Made by a program: the position numbers and the translations under genes. This document shows positions 11,333 to 23,906 of a stretch of 64,000 nt of DNA, one piece after another. This stretch comes from Parasponia andersonii (lineage: Eukaryota > Streptophyta > Magnoliopsida > Rosales > Cannabaceae). Location: NCBI GenBank assembly GCA_002914805.1, contig JXTB01000527.1:214516-278515 (forward strand), in the 5' to 3' direction. How positions within the stretch are numbered: position 1 is the stretch's first letter; every line of letters starts with the position of its first letter. Below the pieces are notes generated by a model. The model was not told the origin of the DNA. It ran no database searches and saw nothing but the letters and a program-made list of their open reading frames with translations.

Positions 11333-11848
11333 GTTAATAATAGTAATGGTCCTTAAATTATACTTATTGTACTATTCTGGCTTCTGAACTTTCCATTTAC
11401 ATAGTAATGACCTTTTAATTATGTAATTATTGCATGAATAATTCTTTTATTACAAATCGTTAATTTGTTAATAGAAAATAGCTATGGCCAAAGCGTATAA
11501 CTGTGTATTATTTACTTCTATGAACTAGAATTTCTTTCTCAACTATAATTACTAACTATATGTTTTGTGCAAAATTTTTTTTTTGTCAAAAATTAAATAA
11601 TTTGTGGGAAAAAAATGATTAATGCTGTAATAATTGCATAAGTCTTGATAGTTTATTATATAAGCTAAAAATCTGTAGTCTTATTTCTTTATCACAATTA
11701 CCAAACTATATACTTTGTAACGTCTGTTAAATATTTAATAGTTTGTGATATTGTTGCATCACTTACATAATTCAAGATCCATTACATATAATTGAAAATT
11801 TGGAGGCCAAAATGGGGCAATTACTATGACTGACCCTAAATACTTCTA
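11333..11848. mobile_element. Short long-TIR MITE
   Basis: The left arm (about 11333-11445; TAGTAATGGTCC, GGCTTCTGAACTTTCC, TTAATTATGTAA, TTGCAT) and the reverse complement of the right arm (about 11740-11848; TAGTAATTGCCCC, GGCCTCCAAATTTTC, GAATTATGTAA, GATGCA) match imperfectly over about 110 bp. There is no coding capacity. The arms, with a 'remaining sequence' core of about 300 bp, suggest a Mutator-like MITE. Target duplication not resolved. Confidence 0.5.
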
Positions 11849-13768
11849 AAAAAGTCTCGTTATTCATTAAGCGTACTTTTGTTTCAAGGAAATTGAAATA
11901 TATAATTGAATAAGCAAAAAAATTTTACCCAACTCTAATTATTTATATTTTATGAGGATTACAAAAATATTGTTAATTTTCTAATTAAGACAAATTTAAT
12001 TATTAAGTTTATCATAAATCTAATCAAATTTAAAAGTGCAGTTTTTGACTTTTGGTATAATAAGACTAGTAGTACAAGGTCACTTATGTCAACAATTAAC
12101 TAGAATCAAACATTGTCAACTAAAATTTGAATTAAATAAGTTCATTTGTGTCCCCAACATACACAAATAAATTAGATTTTATGGGATCAAAATAGCAGAG
12201 TCTAATATTTGAGTTTGCATATAGAAAAAGAAGCAATAATAGCCAAGATAGTAAACTTAGTCCTAGAGACTTGCCCCTGGCCCTTTTGCTAAATAGCATA
12301 AATTGGCCAGGCCCTTTCCCTAAGGTTGGTCGATTTTTACCCTCACTCCTAAGGGAATTTGCATCTTTTATATCTTTTTTTGCCTATGGGATAAAAATAA
12401 TTTTCTGAACACATCAATTTTGCAGCTACCTCAATCCTAAAAATTAAAGAGATTTGTATATATGTGTGAGAAAGAGAGAGATAGATAGAGAGAAAGAATA
12501 ATCTTTGGAGATTATTCATACAACAAATTGTTAGACAAATCAGAGGTAGAATATCCCTATTGCTTGATTTAGATCAAAGTTGTCCGCACACCTCTATAAT
12601 TAAACATTAATATATAAAAATTAAGGAGGACTCTTTTATAAAAAGAATAGACTGTTATTCTTCCATGGGTATACTACTATGTATATCATAGTCACAATTC
12701 TGTTATTTTTTAGAAAAATCAAATTCAACAAAAGTTGTTTTTGTGATTAGTCATATGTAAAACTCTTTTATCACATTTTGTTTAACAATTTAAGCCACAT
12801 ATTTTAAGTTTTTCAATATAAATGTCTGCAAAAGATTTGTCACAATATTATTAGAAGAATTAACTCTAGTGGCCAAGAGTAATCATTACTCAAATACAAT
12901 GATTTAGTCAATTTATTAATTGTATGGGTTATTTGTAATTTAATTTTTGTATCGAGGCAAGTTAATTGAGTTAAATTAATTATTTGATGAATGAAATTTA
13001 AGTCTGATAGTGAAAAACAAAGATGGTCATTGTTATTTTTTTTAAATGATATTTTTAAATATTATGTTTGTTTAAGTCTATATATTTTAGATGGTATTTT
13101 TAACATAACATTGAAAAAAAGAAGAATGGTAAGCTCGATTTCTTTTTTTTTCCCGGGTGAAAAGTAGACAGATCTTCAATACCTTTTTCTTTTGTCAGTA
13201 AAAAGTGATAAAAAAACTCATAAAGCTTTCTCATGTTCGTTCCTCTTATACCTATTTTTATGGTAGTTCTTTTGATTACTATGCTAGTTTCTCTCCTCCA
13301 CCAACCCATTGTAACAGTACAAAATATTATTGTTGTACAACCAAAGATAAAAATGTCTATGACATTGTCGATATTACTACGATATTATCTGTATTTTAAA
13401 AATTCAACATGAATATAAGGTGAAAGATTTTCTTCCTGAAGTATCTGCGAAATATTGAGAATGTCCACAAATATCCACATTATTTGCAAATATCTAGAAT
13501 ATTTGTGAAAATATCCAAGTAATATAGACAATAATCAGGAAATTTTTCTTTTTGCACAAAATTTAATTTATGGCTTATTTTCTTCTATTTTGTTAAAAAA
13601 ATAAAAAATTATTATATTGTTAAATTTAAACTTATTAAAGAATTAAAATCCAAATTGTGGGTTGACAATAGAAAAGATCAAGAAATACACATGAGACACA
13701 TTAACAACTACATAAAATATTATTTGAGATACATAGTATCTTGGCAAATATATTATTTAGAATCTTTA
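11849..13768. other. Gene-free AT-rich stretch
   Basis: No protein-like ORF or transposon end was recognised. A somewhat GC-richer patch at about 12265-12365 repeats the words GGCCCTTT and CCCTAAGG and could be a degraded transposon terminus, but no partner was found. Confidence 0.35.
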
Positions 13769-16171
13769 TGTAACGACCCAACTTTTCAGACCATTAACTA
13801 TTTGCGTTCTTAGCTTACTTATTTAAAAAGAGAAATTTACACACTGAAAATTCATGGTAATTTTTTTAATACTTTTATTTCTTTTTAAGAGATTGATATT
13901 CATAACTAACTATTTACTTAAATTTTAAAAACAAGTAAAATGCTTCTTGATGATTAAGTAACCTTTATTTAAATTTGTTTATAAACTTTTTATTAGGATG
14001 ATTTAAATAATGTGCAACCATAGAGTACTCCTAGGTGAGGAGGGGAGTCACATACGGACCACTTAAGTCTCAAGCTCTTTTCAGACAGTTTAGGTCTTTT
14101 TGACAGAACTCCTTGTATTTTGTATTTATTTAAATCAAAATATTTTCTCTTTCAGATATTTCAAAAAATATTTGTTTAAATTCTATTTAATTGAAATACA
14201 TTTTCAAGTTCAATTTAATAAAACCATGCATTGCGAAATAAAATGCCAAGTTATAAGTATGTTTTTAAATAACATCAAGCTTATATAATTGAAATCATTT
14301 GTCTTATAATAAGAATTTTGCAAAAGTAATTTTAATAGCGGTATTCTATTGTCCGTGCCTCGTATTCATCCCCGCATCGATTCTAACTAACCCATCAATC
14401 AAATCAAAAGTTTATTTCGTTTGGTACCTATAGCATAAATACTCATAAAATATGAGTTTTCGCTCAGCAAATACAATATAATTCTCATAAAATATTTTAC
14501 TAATAAATAAACAATCTTTTATAAAAGTCCGGTTATACTGTTTTATGAAATCATTACTTTATACTTTATTATAAGATATTGTATCATGATTTTATCTCAT
14601 TCTTTATCATAAAGTCTTTTATCTTTCTTATGGGTCTTGGTATACGTATCGAGTGTGCACTATCGAATAGGGAACTAGGGGAGTGATCTAACTAAAAACA
14701 TCCACAGTTATAGTCTTAATATAATTTTCCTCGGGAATACTCGCTTAGCGGAGGTCGGTCTTATTTTCCCTCGAATATCTTCACCTAGTAGAAGTTGGTA
14801 CGATACCTTTAAATTCTTTATCTTATTTAGTCTTCTCTTAACATGAGTGGATTTGCTTCAACAATAAACCTACACTTATATTTCATTATCATAGCATTTT
14901 CTTTGTTAAAATATACCAAAGTATTTTTACATGATAACGTTATAAAGTAAGCATACATCATTTTTATAGCATAAGAAATATTTCTTTATAATTGTATATT
15001 ATACATAGGTCATACAATAATAAAATAAAGGCAAGTTAACACATGAAATTATTTCAAACATATCATACTACAAACATGAAATATTTTCAAACCATCCATG
15101 CTATAGGTGAGATTGTACTTACCTCGTAATATAATTGTCCTAGTTCCACTCGTTAATTACATGCATTTAGGTCGAAGTTTTGCCCTGACGTATGCATACT
15201 CTATTTATTAGAGTAATTTAAAGTGGACTTATACTTTTTTTTAAAAAAAACTTCTAATTACTTAGTGGACTTAAAACAATTAAGACTCAGTTTTGATCAA
15301 ATATAAAACTTCACATTTGAGCAACAATATCATGTTATATTCATTGACTAATTTATACTTTCAACTTAGAATGATGAGATTTAATTCTCCTTAACCTTTA
15401 TCATGGTGATCTTTTTAATCTATCAATAATTTGGTTATTGACTTGATTAATTTCATCCTAAATCAGTTAAGTTTCTTTAGTTATATTTCTTTTCATCAAA
15501 TACTTGAATTATTCTTGATTAATTTCTTTATTCGTAATTAAAGGTCATAATATAATAAGTGATACAAATACACTAATAGTTACATAGATTTAAAATCTAA
15601 AATCATACTTTGACTAAATATTATTAGGCATAGATCACGCTTTTTAGGTTCATAACTAAACTCAAGCTAAATACAATTAGAGATATACATTATTTATTTC
15701 CCATACTTGATATCATGTCTTAAATTTAAGTAATTTTTTTTTATCGTAATTAGAGATCTAAAATAAATTTTCTATTTGTTCTTATACCAAATTTTCAACC
15801 CAAAATTTCAAGTTTTATAATTTATATTTTTCTCATAATCTTAATATTTCTAACATTTATACCTTCTAATAGTAAATATTGAGTTATAACTTATTTTTTT
15901 ATTAAAGATTCTTCCTTTATTTACTTTCACACTTAAATTTAGTCTTACAACTACTTAAAATAAATTTCTCACATATTCGACCTATATTTTATCAAAATTA
16001 CACTTTTGACCCAACTACTCAAAGTTTTGGCATTTTAGTCCTTTCAACTTTGAGCATACATCTTTAATTTTTGGAAAGCATTTTTAATGGGTAAAATCTG
16101 TTCTTAAAGATCTAAGTCTAAATCATTAAGCTTGGTTCATTTTCATGCATATTTTATTTTAGGATCTTACA
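13769..16171 (-). repeat. Probable solo LTR (TGTAAGATCC...GGGTCGTTACA)
   Basis: Read on the minus strand, the 2403-bp segment starts TGTAAGATCCT (16171 downward) and ends GTTGGGTCGTTACA at 13769. This has the TG...CA form with TGTAA/TTACA ends typical of one class of large plant LTRs. It contains the block GAGGTAAGTACAATCTCACC (about 15105-15125, minus strand), which recurs near 57243. No gag or pol sequence lies on either side, hence solo LTR. The 5-bp flanks (CTTTA and TTTAA) do not match, so the edges or the solo status could be wrong. Confidence 0.5.
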
Positions 16172-18223
16172 TTTAAAAATCTTCCATGTTTGTGTTTAGT
16201 CATTTTGATTTTACTATTAGTATTATTATTTAGCCTTTATTATTATGGAATATTTATATTTAAAGGCTTAAGAAATTAAAAAAATAAGTCTAAACGTAAT
16301 ATAAATTACATAGCATCTAAAGTAGACCAAATATATTATTACCCATTTATTTTTTTTTGTAAAATCTATTTAAACACATAACAAGTAAGGTGAGAGAATA
16401 TTTACCTTCCAAGTTTGAATCTTCTTTCTTATGTTTCCACCACAAACTAAGTATTCTCTTCTCTTAATTATAATTTTTAATTTCTAGAGTTGATAGGTAA
16501 AATATTATAGTTCTTGTAGATTTGGAAGAAAGTGAGGTAGAAAGAGTTATTTTTTTTTAGAAAGGATAATTTAAAAAAAAAAAGATAGTTTTGGCTAAGT
16601 AATTAGAAGGTTAAGTATTGATTTGTAATTTCCAAATGAAGGATCTATTTATAGGCCATCTATAGGAAGTATCCAATAATACACAGTTTCACATTCTATC
16701 TAATAATGCAAGCACCATTATTACTAATTTTGTCAATATATCTTCTTTTACTATTTCATTACTTTATTTTTTTACTTTATTTTCACACATCCACTACTTT
16801 TGTCTTTAATCTTTCTTCTTTTCTAATTATTTATAATCTAATACCATTAGCTCCTAAAAAAAGTCTCTACTAATATTTTTCATACCTTTTGAATTATTTT
16901 AGAGACAAAAACTACTAATTAGTTTTGTCTATATCTTCCACTTTAAGTCATAGTCACTAATTTTTAAAGAATATTTCCATTATCATTTTCTTTTATCTAT
17001 CCTTTGAATTATTTTAGAGATAAAAGCTATCAATTAGTTTTGTCTATATTTTCTTTTTTTAGAATTACCCACTAACTTTATCATTTTTCTTTTCTATTCT
17101 ACTAATTTAAAGTTATTATCTCCCTAAGATAAAACTTCATTACTCTTCATCTTTTTCTACAACTTATTTTCCATCCTTAGATTAATTTATCTACTTAATT
17201 CTTTGTATACTTAAATCCTAGCCATTCAAATTATAACATGGTACTATTTTGGTGAAACCATTAGCTTTAGGTTATAAAATGTAACAATTTTTAATGTGAC
17301 ATAAACATGTCACATTCTTAACTAAGTTATATTGATGTACATAATGTAATTTTTATAGAATTAATTTATTATTAAGGAAAACTAAATTAGTATTTCTAAG
17401 TTAAAATAAAAAATAACTATAGTAAAATTTAATATTAAAGTAATATAATACATATAATCTCATGGTATTATTTTACAAAACTAAATTTTAGAGTTTAAAT
17501 TATAGAATTATCAAATTTTTAGATTTATTTTTGCATATCACCCATAAAATAAAATTCTTTTTTTTTTAAAATTTAATTTTTAAGTTGAATTAAGATATCA
17601 TAAATAATGTGGTAGTAGGGGCCTAATAGCTATATCCAACCACTAATAACTAGTTCCGAATCCAATCACAGGAGCCATAAAAGTTCATTTACATTCGAAA
17701 AAACAATTATTAGCCTTCAAAAGACGAGTAATTTAATGACAATGTTTTTGTTTCGGGAAAAAAAAAAACGGAAAATTTACGAATTTCCAAGAAGTGAAAA
17801 GAAAATGGTTGCCTCAGATTCAATTTTTAGTTGATTTAACATTTTTTTTTTTGGAAAAAACAATTAACTTTAAGGGCCAAATTTAAAACAAAAAAAAGGC
17901 AAATAATTGCCAAAATTTTTTTTTTTGAAGGATTATTTGCTAGATTTTTATTTCATCGTCAAGTACCAATACCCATTACCACTTCGGGTAGTACAATTAT
18001 TTTTTTTAAATAAGATTTTACCACTCAGAGATTGCTCAGACCAGTTCAGGATCGAAATTACCATATTATCCCTAAATAGTCGCACTAACTCCCAAAACCA
18101 AATGTCCATTTTCGTCCAACAATTTAAAAAGTAACACTCCATCATCCTCTTCCCCAAAATTTCTTTCTAACCTTTTCTGGTCAATAACCCATTTTCTCGA
18201 GGAAAAGAAAAAAAAGCTCAATT
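16172..18223. other. Gene-free stretch upstream of the J-protein gene
   Basis: There is no protein-like ORF. A roughly 50-bp word (GAATTATTTTAGAGA..., ...TTAGTTTTGTCTATAT) occurs at 16885-16934 and again at 17001-17049. On the minus strand a TATAAATAG box lies near 16645-16655, with no gene behind it. The last 200 bp must hold the J-protein promoter and leader, but no clear TATA box is seen. Confidence 0.4.
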
Positions 18224-19843
18224 ATGGAGAGAAACATAACCGGCGAAGAGGCCAAGCGGTGGTTCAACACGGCCGAGAAGCTCCTGGCGGCGCGAGACTT
18301 CCTCGGAGCTAAGAGCTTCGCGATCCGAGTCCGTGAGGCCTATCCGGGGCTCGAGGCCGTCGACGACCTAGTCGCCATCGCCGACACTCTCCTCGTCGGT
18401 GAACAGCGGATCAACAACCACCATGACTGGTACGGCATACTCCAGCTCCCGAGGTACACTCAGAGCGTCGAACTCGTCGCGACTCAGTACCGCCGACTGG
18501 CTCTGCTCCTCAACCCTCATCGGAATCGGTTACCTCACTCCGATGAAGCCTTCCGGCTCGTCTGCGAGGCCTGGTCCGTCCTTTCCAACCCGGCGAAGAG
18601 GGCGTTCTACGACAACGAGTTGAACATGTTCCCCAGGTACGATTTCGGTGCCGTGGCGGGTTCTGGGTCCGTGTCAGGGCCGGCTCAATTGCAAGAGAGG
18701 CAATTCCTTCAAAGGCATCAACATTATCAGCAACCTCCGCCGCCGCCACAGCAATCGCAGCATCTGCAATCGAAATTTCAAGCTCAAGCTCAAGCTCAGC
18801 CACCACCACAATCACAACCTCAATCGAAAGAGCAACAACAAAGGTCAGTGAGAAAAAGCCCTAGAAATAAGGATGGCAGAGCCCTAGAGGAGGAAGAGGA
18901 GGAGAGGCCGAATCTCAACAATGTGGCTGAGTCAACTCGATCAGCTCGGCCGACTGAGTCGGCTCGTGGAGCGGCGGAGTCGGATGGGAAGAATTTCTGG
19001 ACTGCATGTCCGTACTGCTATATCCTCTACGAGTACCCGAAGGTGTACGAAGAGTGTGTGCTACGGTGCCAGAATTGCAAGAGGGCTTTTCACGCGGCGG
19101 TGATACCATCACCGCCGGTGGCAGGGAAAGACGACACTTACTTCTGCTGTTGGGGTTTTTTCCCACTTGGGTTTTCCGGGAATGCGAAAGATGCAAGTGG
19201 GTCTTCTGGTTGGATGCCATTTTCGCCCATGTTCGCTTGCCCCATTCAAGATGATGGAAAGAAGAATGGGGGTGGAGGTAAGGGAAAGAGACCCAGTGGT
19301 GGTTCTCCTAGGTACATTTATAAGGATGACGACGTTTTCGTAGAGCTTTCCGATGATAGCGACGAATCCGACGACGATTGGCGAAATACTAGGAGTAGTA
19401 GGAGGGATAAGAGAACGAAAACTTGGAGGGGTAAAGGTACTCCAGCTAAAAATGCCAAGACAGCGCCTACTGATAGGGTAACAAGAGCGAGTCAGAGTGT
19501 AGGCGGTCAGAAAAATGCTGGTAGTGGTGAGAATTTAGATGGTGGTGTTGGGGCGGCATCGAAAGGGGCAGTACCGAAGGGGGAGTCGAGTAGGAAGGTG
19601 AAGGCGGTAGCTAGTGGTGGGAAGAAGAAAGGGTCAGTGGAGTGGGGGAGATTGGATTTGAATGTAGAGTTTAGTAATGATGTAGAGGAGTCTGCTGCAA
19701 CTGGAATGAATAAGGGGAACGGAGCAGGACATGGGGAAGAAGATAATATTGAAGGGATTGGGTTTTTTGAGGGTCTTGATGAGTTTCTGAGTAGTTTGCC
19801 AATACTAAATGTTGTTGGGGATGACAAGGTTAAGGCTACTTAA
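18224..19843 (+). CDS. J-domain/zinc-ribbon protein, non-canonical HPD
   Basis: Single-exon gene of 539 residues, probably a nuclear or cytosolic J-protein (DnaJ/Hsp40 class C). Residues 1-60 form the helical N-terminus typical of plant J-proteins (ITGEEAKRWFNTAEKLLAAR). The J domain spans about 67-134 (DWYGILQL...EAWSVLSNPAKRAFYDNEL), but the HPD loop needed to stimulate Hsp70 reads NPH at 97-99. A Gln/Pro-rich linker (about 157-207) follows, then a zinc-ribbon-like motif with C262-X2-C265 and C282-X2-C285, acidic patches (222-227, 368-385), a basic Lys/Arg tract (390-470) and LDLNV at 477-481, resembling an EAR-type repressor motif. The ATG sits in a good context just upstream of the J-protein signature. 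The stop overlaps AATAAA. GC is far above the flanks. From memory this resembles Arabidopsis At5g09540; function unproven. Confidence 0.92.
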   Translation: MERNITGEEAKRWFNTAEKLLAARDFLGAKSFAIRVREAYPGLEAVDDLVAIADTLLVGEQRINNHHDWYGILQLPRYTQSVELVATQYRRLALLLNPHRNRLPHSDEAFRLVCEAWSVLSNPAKRAFYDNELNMFPRYDFGAVAGSGSVSGPAQLQERQFLQRHQHYQQPPPPPQQSQHLQSKFQAQAQAQPPPQSQPQSKEQQQRSVRKSPRNKDGRALEEEEEERPNLNNVAESTRSARPTESARGAAESDGKNFWTACPYCYILYEYPKVYEECVLRCQNCKRAFHAAVIPSPPVAGKDDTYFCCWGFFPLGFSGNAKDASGSSGWMPFSPMFACPIQDDGKKNGGGGKGKRPSGGSPRYIYKDDDVFVELSDDSDESDDDWRNTRSSRRDKRTKTWRGKGTPAKNAKTAPTDRVTRASQSVGGQKNAGSGENLDGGVGAASKGAVPKGESSRKVKAVASGGKKKGSVEWGRLDLNVEFSNDVEESAATGMNKGNGAGHGEEDNIEGIGFFEGLDEFLSSLPILNVVGDDKVKAT

Positions 19844-22644
19844 TAAAAGTAAGACAAGACTATTTCTTTTTGTCATTGCTTCTGGAGCTGTTGTAATTGC
19901 TTGTATGTGGTTTTTTCCCCGCTCTTTTTGAATGCCTGAAAGACCAAAAGGTGTAGGGCCTCTTTTGTATTAACGCTAATGGTTCTCACTTCGGTTAGTC
20001 TTATATAAGTCGGCAGCATTGTTGTATTTTGTAGCTTTTTAGTGGACATTTCTTGTACTTCGTAGGTTATGATATTCAAGAAGGCATCTCTGTCTTTGAT
20101 TCTTCGAAGTCCAAGTTTCATAGACAATTATGATGGAAGCTTGTTCTGTGAAACTAGAATTTGACAGCATGCTCTTTTCTAGTGACTTATTTGTTTTCAT
20201 TATCATGCTGTTTCCTGCAGGATTCTCCATTTGACATAAGACTAGACTTTGTAGTCTTTGTGAAATGAGAATGGTAGACAAGCTTACAGCAGATGTGCCG
20301 AAACGGTGTCCTTTTGCATATAGCCAAGATATATTTCGTCTTTGATAAATTTTAGATTGTAGAATAAGGATGGTGAATGACTATGAAGAATTCTCCGAAA
20401 TCAAGTCGGTTATGTTTTTTGTTGTACAAATGAGGATAGGTTTCTTATGTTGCAGTTATGATTAGAGGCAAGAAATAGTTCTTCAGTGACTTTTTTACCT
20501 GCTTCTGCTGTGTAAGCTATCCAACGGTTCTCAGTGAGTTTGGTCTTGCTCATGTATCCTATTTTGTTACTGTTGCTATTCACTTTCTGCATTTGCTATC
20601 CCAAATGATAAGGTTTGGATATTTGTTGGCTGTGTTTTATTTACGTATGATAAGAAAATTAAGTTAGCATGCAAATGGAAGAGAGAGTGAGTACACCCAC
20701 TTTGGACGAACAAGTATTCTGATGAAAATCCTAGATGTTGGAGAATTTTTTAATTTTTGCTGGTTTTAGATGATGATGGCAGATTGCATCTAGATGAGGT
20801 ATCCTTTTTTGTAATGTGGAGGACAAGTAGACAACTGAAGTTTTCATTATCCAGGACCAATTATCTTTGCTAATTCAAGATTCAGTTGATTTTCCAGGAC
20901 CAATTATCTTTGCTAACCCAACGTTCAGTTGATTTTCCCTAAATGACCTAGCTTGTTTATCTGAAAAATGCCTCAATTGTGTGAGTAAGGCTAAGGCTAC
21001 ATTGTTGCAAAAGAGAACTTATTTTGATGTTTGTTCAGTAGTCTGTTAGTTTAATTTTTGTGATGGAATTGCAGGTTATATTTTGGCTCCATCGATCTGT
21101 TTTAAGAGTATAGAAATTTGTTGCAGCACAATCTCATTCTAGGAAAGTTGCTTCTCAATCTGTTTCTCGTTTTGCAATTTGCATATGAGTTATGTTGGAG
21201 CCTGGTTTGAGTTGGAGATGAACTGCTCATTTTAGCTGTCCCTGAGGTGAGGCTTTCTGTGAAAGAGATCCTATGAACAAATTATATGCTACTACAGGCT
21301 TTTGTGCAATATTATTATGAACTAGTTACTAGAATTATTTAATTTCCATTTCTTTTAATGATTATAGTGAATCTATAACACCTGAAACATGATTGTGGTG
21401 TAAATATTGCTTTTCTTAGTCTTTGAAAGTATGGAATTAGTCAAGGCGTGATTCTGTACTTACTCGCTGGTTTTCTATATTTATGATAGAAATCATTGAC
21501 CATTAACTTTCATGTCTTCTGCAGTAAAAACTTTGCAACAATGCCATGGAAACATTCAAACATATGTATTGGGATTAATGTTGTTCTTTTGCTTCTTTTT
21601 TTTTTTTTTTTTTTTTTTTCCAGATTTTAATTTCTTACTGATTCATTTCCACTGGTTTTCATCATTTTGGTGGTTTTGCTCAATTTTTTCTGTAAAACTT
21701 TCGATTTGATTATGAGCTTTTTTTCTCTCTCTCACCTCTTTCAATTTAAGACATGAATTTTAAAATCTCTCTTTTGTTTTATATTGATCGACTAAGGTGG
21801 AATTGATTTCATTTCGTGTAGTGGGAGCACCGTTGGATTGTTTTGATGTGATTATTCGGCACAATTTAACTTTCTAGACTTCTCGATTGTATTAACCTTG
21901 TGGCTAGTATAGAATGAGACTTAATTTGCCTATTTTTGTTGAGTGTTATGGATTGTTTTATTCACAATAGGCAGATTTATTAGCCTTCATTCTGCAATGC
22001 AGAAAGCTATTTTTAACCTTCTGCGTCTTGAGGATATGAAAGTGTTATGCCCCTCTTAGCTGCATCAAATACCGACTGTTATCCATCTGTTTGGTTGTTG
22101 TAACAAATGTCAAACTGTCTTTTGTCTCCTGAATTTGTTTTAAATTGTTTTTAAACGAGTGGGGTAACAACTGCCATAGAATAAGGTATTTTTTAAGAGT
22201 TTTCTCTGCTTTGCCTATATTATTTTGTATTTTGTATTTTGTATTTTCAATTTTCTGTGTGTGTGGCAAACTGGCATTGCTTGCCTGGGTAGTTGTGAGA
22301 TTAGTGTTGAGTGTTTTTTTGGCCTGTCTGGGTAGTTGCTGAGATTAGTGTGCGTTTTTTCTCTTCCTCATCCTTTAAAACAATCCTTGTTTTGTAAACA
22401 TAGCAAGATTGAAGTTATTGTATGTTGTGCATGAGACTCATTATTGTATATGGTATACTGTAATTGTATCAATAATAAGAAAGTTTAGTGACCATAATCA
22501 TCTTCTACAGTTCTAAAATTCTACGCATTGGTTGATGCTTAGCGACAAAAGTTCTTATGCATAATTTTCGTTCATAGACTAAAAACTAAGCGGTAGAATG
22601 GCATAAGATTTTGTCACCGAAGATGATCCTGTCTTTAATCTGGA
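19844..22644 (+). other. 3' flank of the J-protein gene, noncoding
   Basis: No protein-like ORF, but base composition is closer to transcribed DNA than to the AT-rich desert, and several pyrimidine-tract-plus-CAG sites occur (near 20219, 21524). It could hold a long or spliced 3' UTR or a noncoding transcript. Two local duplications, each of about 43-bp period, are visible: 20851-20936 (CCAGGACCAATTATCTTTGC) and 22284-22354 (TGGGTAGTTG, GAGATTAGTG). A poly-T run lies at about 21597-21619. Confidence 0.4.
20851..20936. repeat. 43-bp tandem duplication
   Basis: CCAGGACCAATTATCTTTGC begins both units, at 20851 and 20894, and both end TTCAGTTGATTTT. The units differ at a few central bases. Confidence 0.8.
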
Positions 22645-22843
22645 GTGTTGGGAGCCTTATGAAGTTTTGACCATATGGTTTACGTGGTCATTATGTGGTT
22701 TATAGTTTTCTGCTCCATGAGGTCTGGGAATCGATCCCTCATGCCACCTATCTAGCAATATGCTAGAGTTTAATGCCTTCCAAAGATTGTAAGGGTCAGC
22801 GAGAGGACTAGTACGAAAAAAAAAAAGAGACAAAAAAAAAAGG
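22645..22843 (+). mobile_element. SINE-like insertion
   Basis: A roughly 200-bp stretch of raised GC contains GGGAATCGATCCC at about 22727-22739, close to a pol III B box (GGTTCGANTCC), and ends in an interrupted A-run at about 22816-22843. This is the layout of a tRNA-derived SINE. The A box and a target duplication are not convincing. Confidence 0.35.
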
Positions 22844-23471
22844 AGTCTTTTAGTTGTTCGTGTGCTTCTATGAGCTAAGAAGACAAACAATTTTGTTTCA
22901 GAAAGAGTTTTGGGCATTGCCGACGATAAAGATTGGTGGAGTTTTATCTGAATGTGTAAACCACCCCACTCGTTGAGATGTTTGATGCAATATCCACAGC
23001 CTTGTTCCTGAGAAATGACCTGGTGAAGGTTACGCTAATGATGAAAATCGATTGGGAAACACTGATGATGGTGTTCATTTTTATAATTTAATCGAACTAT
23101 AATGTTATCTTTGATGAGGGAAAAAAGAGAATAAAACTTCTTCTTCGAAAAAAAAAAAAAAAGAAGAAAAAAAAAAGGAGAGAAAAGCTAGTGATCTTGG
23201 GCAATGGAGATCTTTTCTATATCTATAACAACATAATAAATGGTGAATCTTAACCATCTACTTGTCCTTTGATCTGATGGTCCACGATAGGGCAGTTTCT
23301 TAACTCTCATTCACACGTGCCATAGCTACCTACCAGAACTTTTCTCAGAAAAATAAGTTATGCACAATGGAGAATCTTCTCTCAATAAGTCCGCTAAATG
23401 CTTATTAGCTTTAAGCCCTTAACAAGAGTTGTACTAGGCCATACAGAGTGAGCCCGGCCTAAGTTATTTTT

Positions 23472-23880
23472 GGGTTTCTAAAACTTTTATCTATAAAGGC
23501 TAAAACGAATTACAAAAAATACGGAGATCAGTTTATTTTTTTTTATTTCTTGTATGATTTTATTAGTAAGATATTACTTTTAAAAAAAATTAGAAAAATA
23601 CTATTTTTAAAATGGTTACTAGTTACCAATTTCTAAAAAATTAGTTACCATTTATCAATTATATACTAGTTATAAATAATATCTTTGGTCATTATTTACC
23701 AATATTTAAATAATTTTTACCAATTACTAATTACTATTTTTAAAAAATATTTTGATGAATATATTTAGAAAATGGCATTTTTCTAATAAAACCTATACCG
23801 AATCCCAAAAAAAATGGAGACCACCGTATATTTTTATATTTTTGTTTTCTAAAAATGTTGTACAAGGTCTAATTTTCATG
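23472..23880 (+). repeat. AT-rich MITE-like repeat, copy A
   Basis: First of five related copies (also 23907, 53811, 58310 and, inverted, 59190). The order is TTTCTAAAACTTTTATC, AATTACAAAAAATACGGAGA, a core of GGTTACTAGTTACCA-type words, TTTTTCTAATAAAACC, then GGAGACCACCGTATATTTT. The words near each end (AATACGGAGATC and the reverse of GGAGACCACCGTAT) form a rough inverted pair. There is no coding capacity. Confidence 0.7.
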
Positions 23881-23906
23881 ATTTTTTTATTAAAGAATAT
23901 ATTTTT

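Noticed and set aside
18399..19254. Several alternative-frame ORFs within the J-protein gene
   Set aside because: They are low-complexity shadows of the GC-rich, Gln/Pro-rich coding sequence.
23140..23185. A-rich run suggesting a CRISPR-like or satellite array
   Set aside because: It is a simple A/G tract; no regular repeat-spacer structure exists anywhere in the window.
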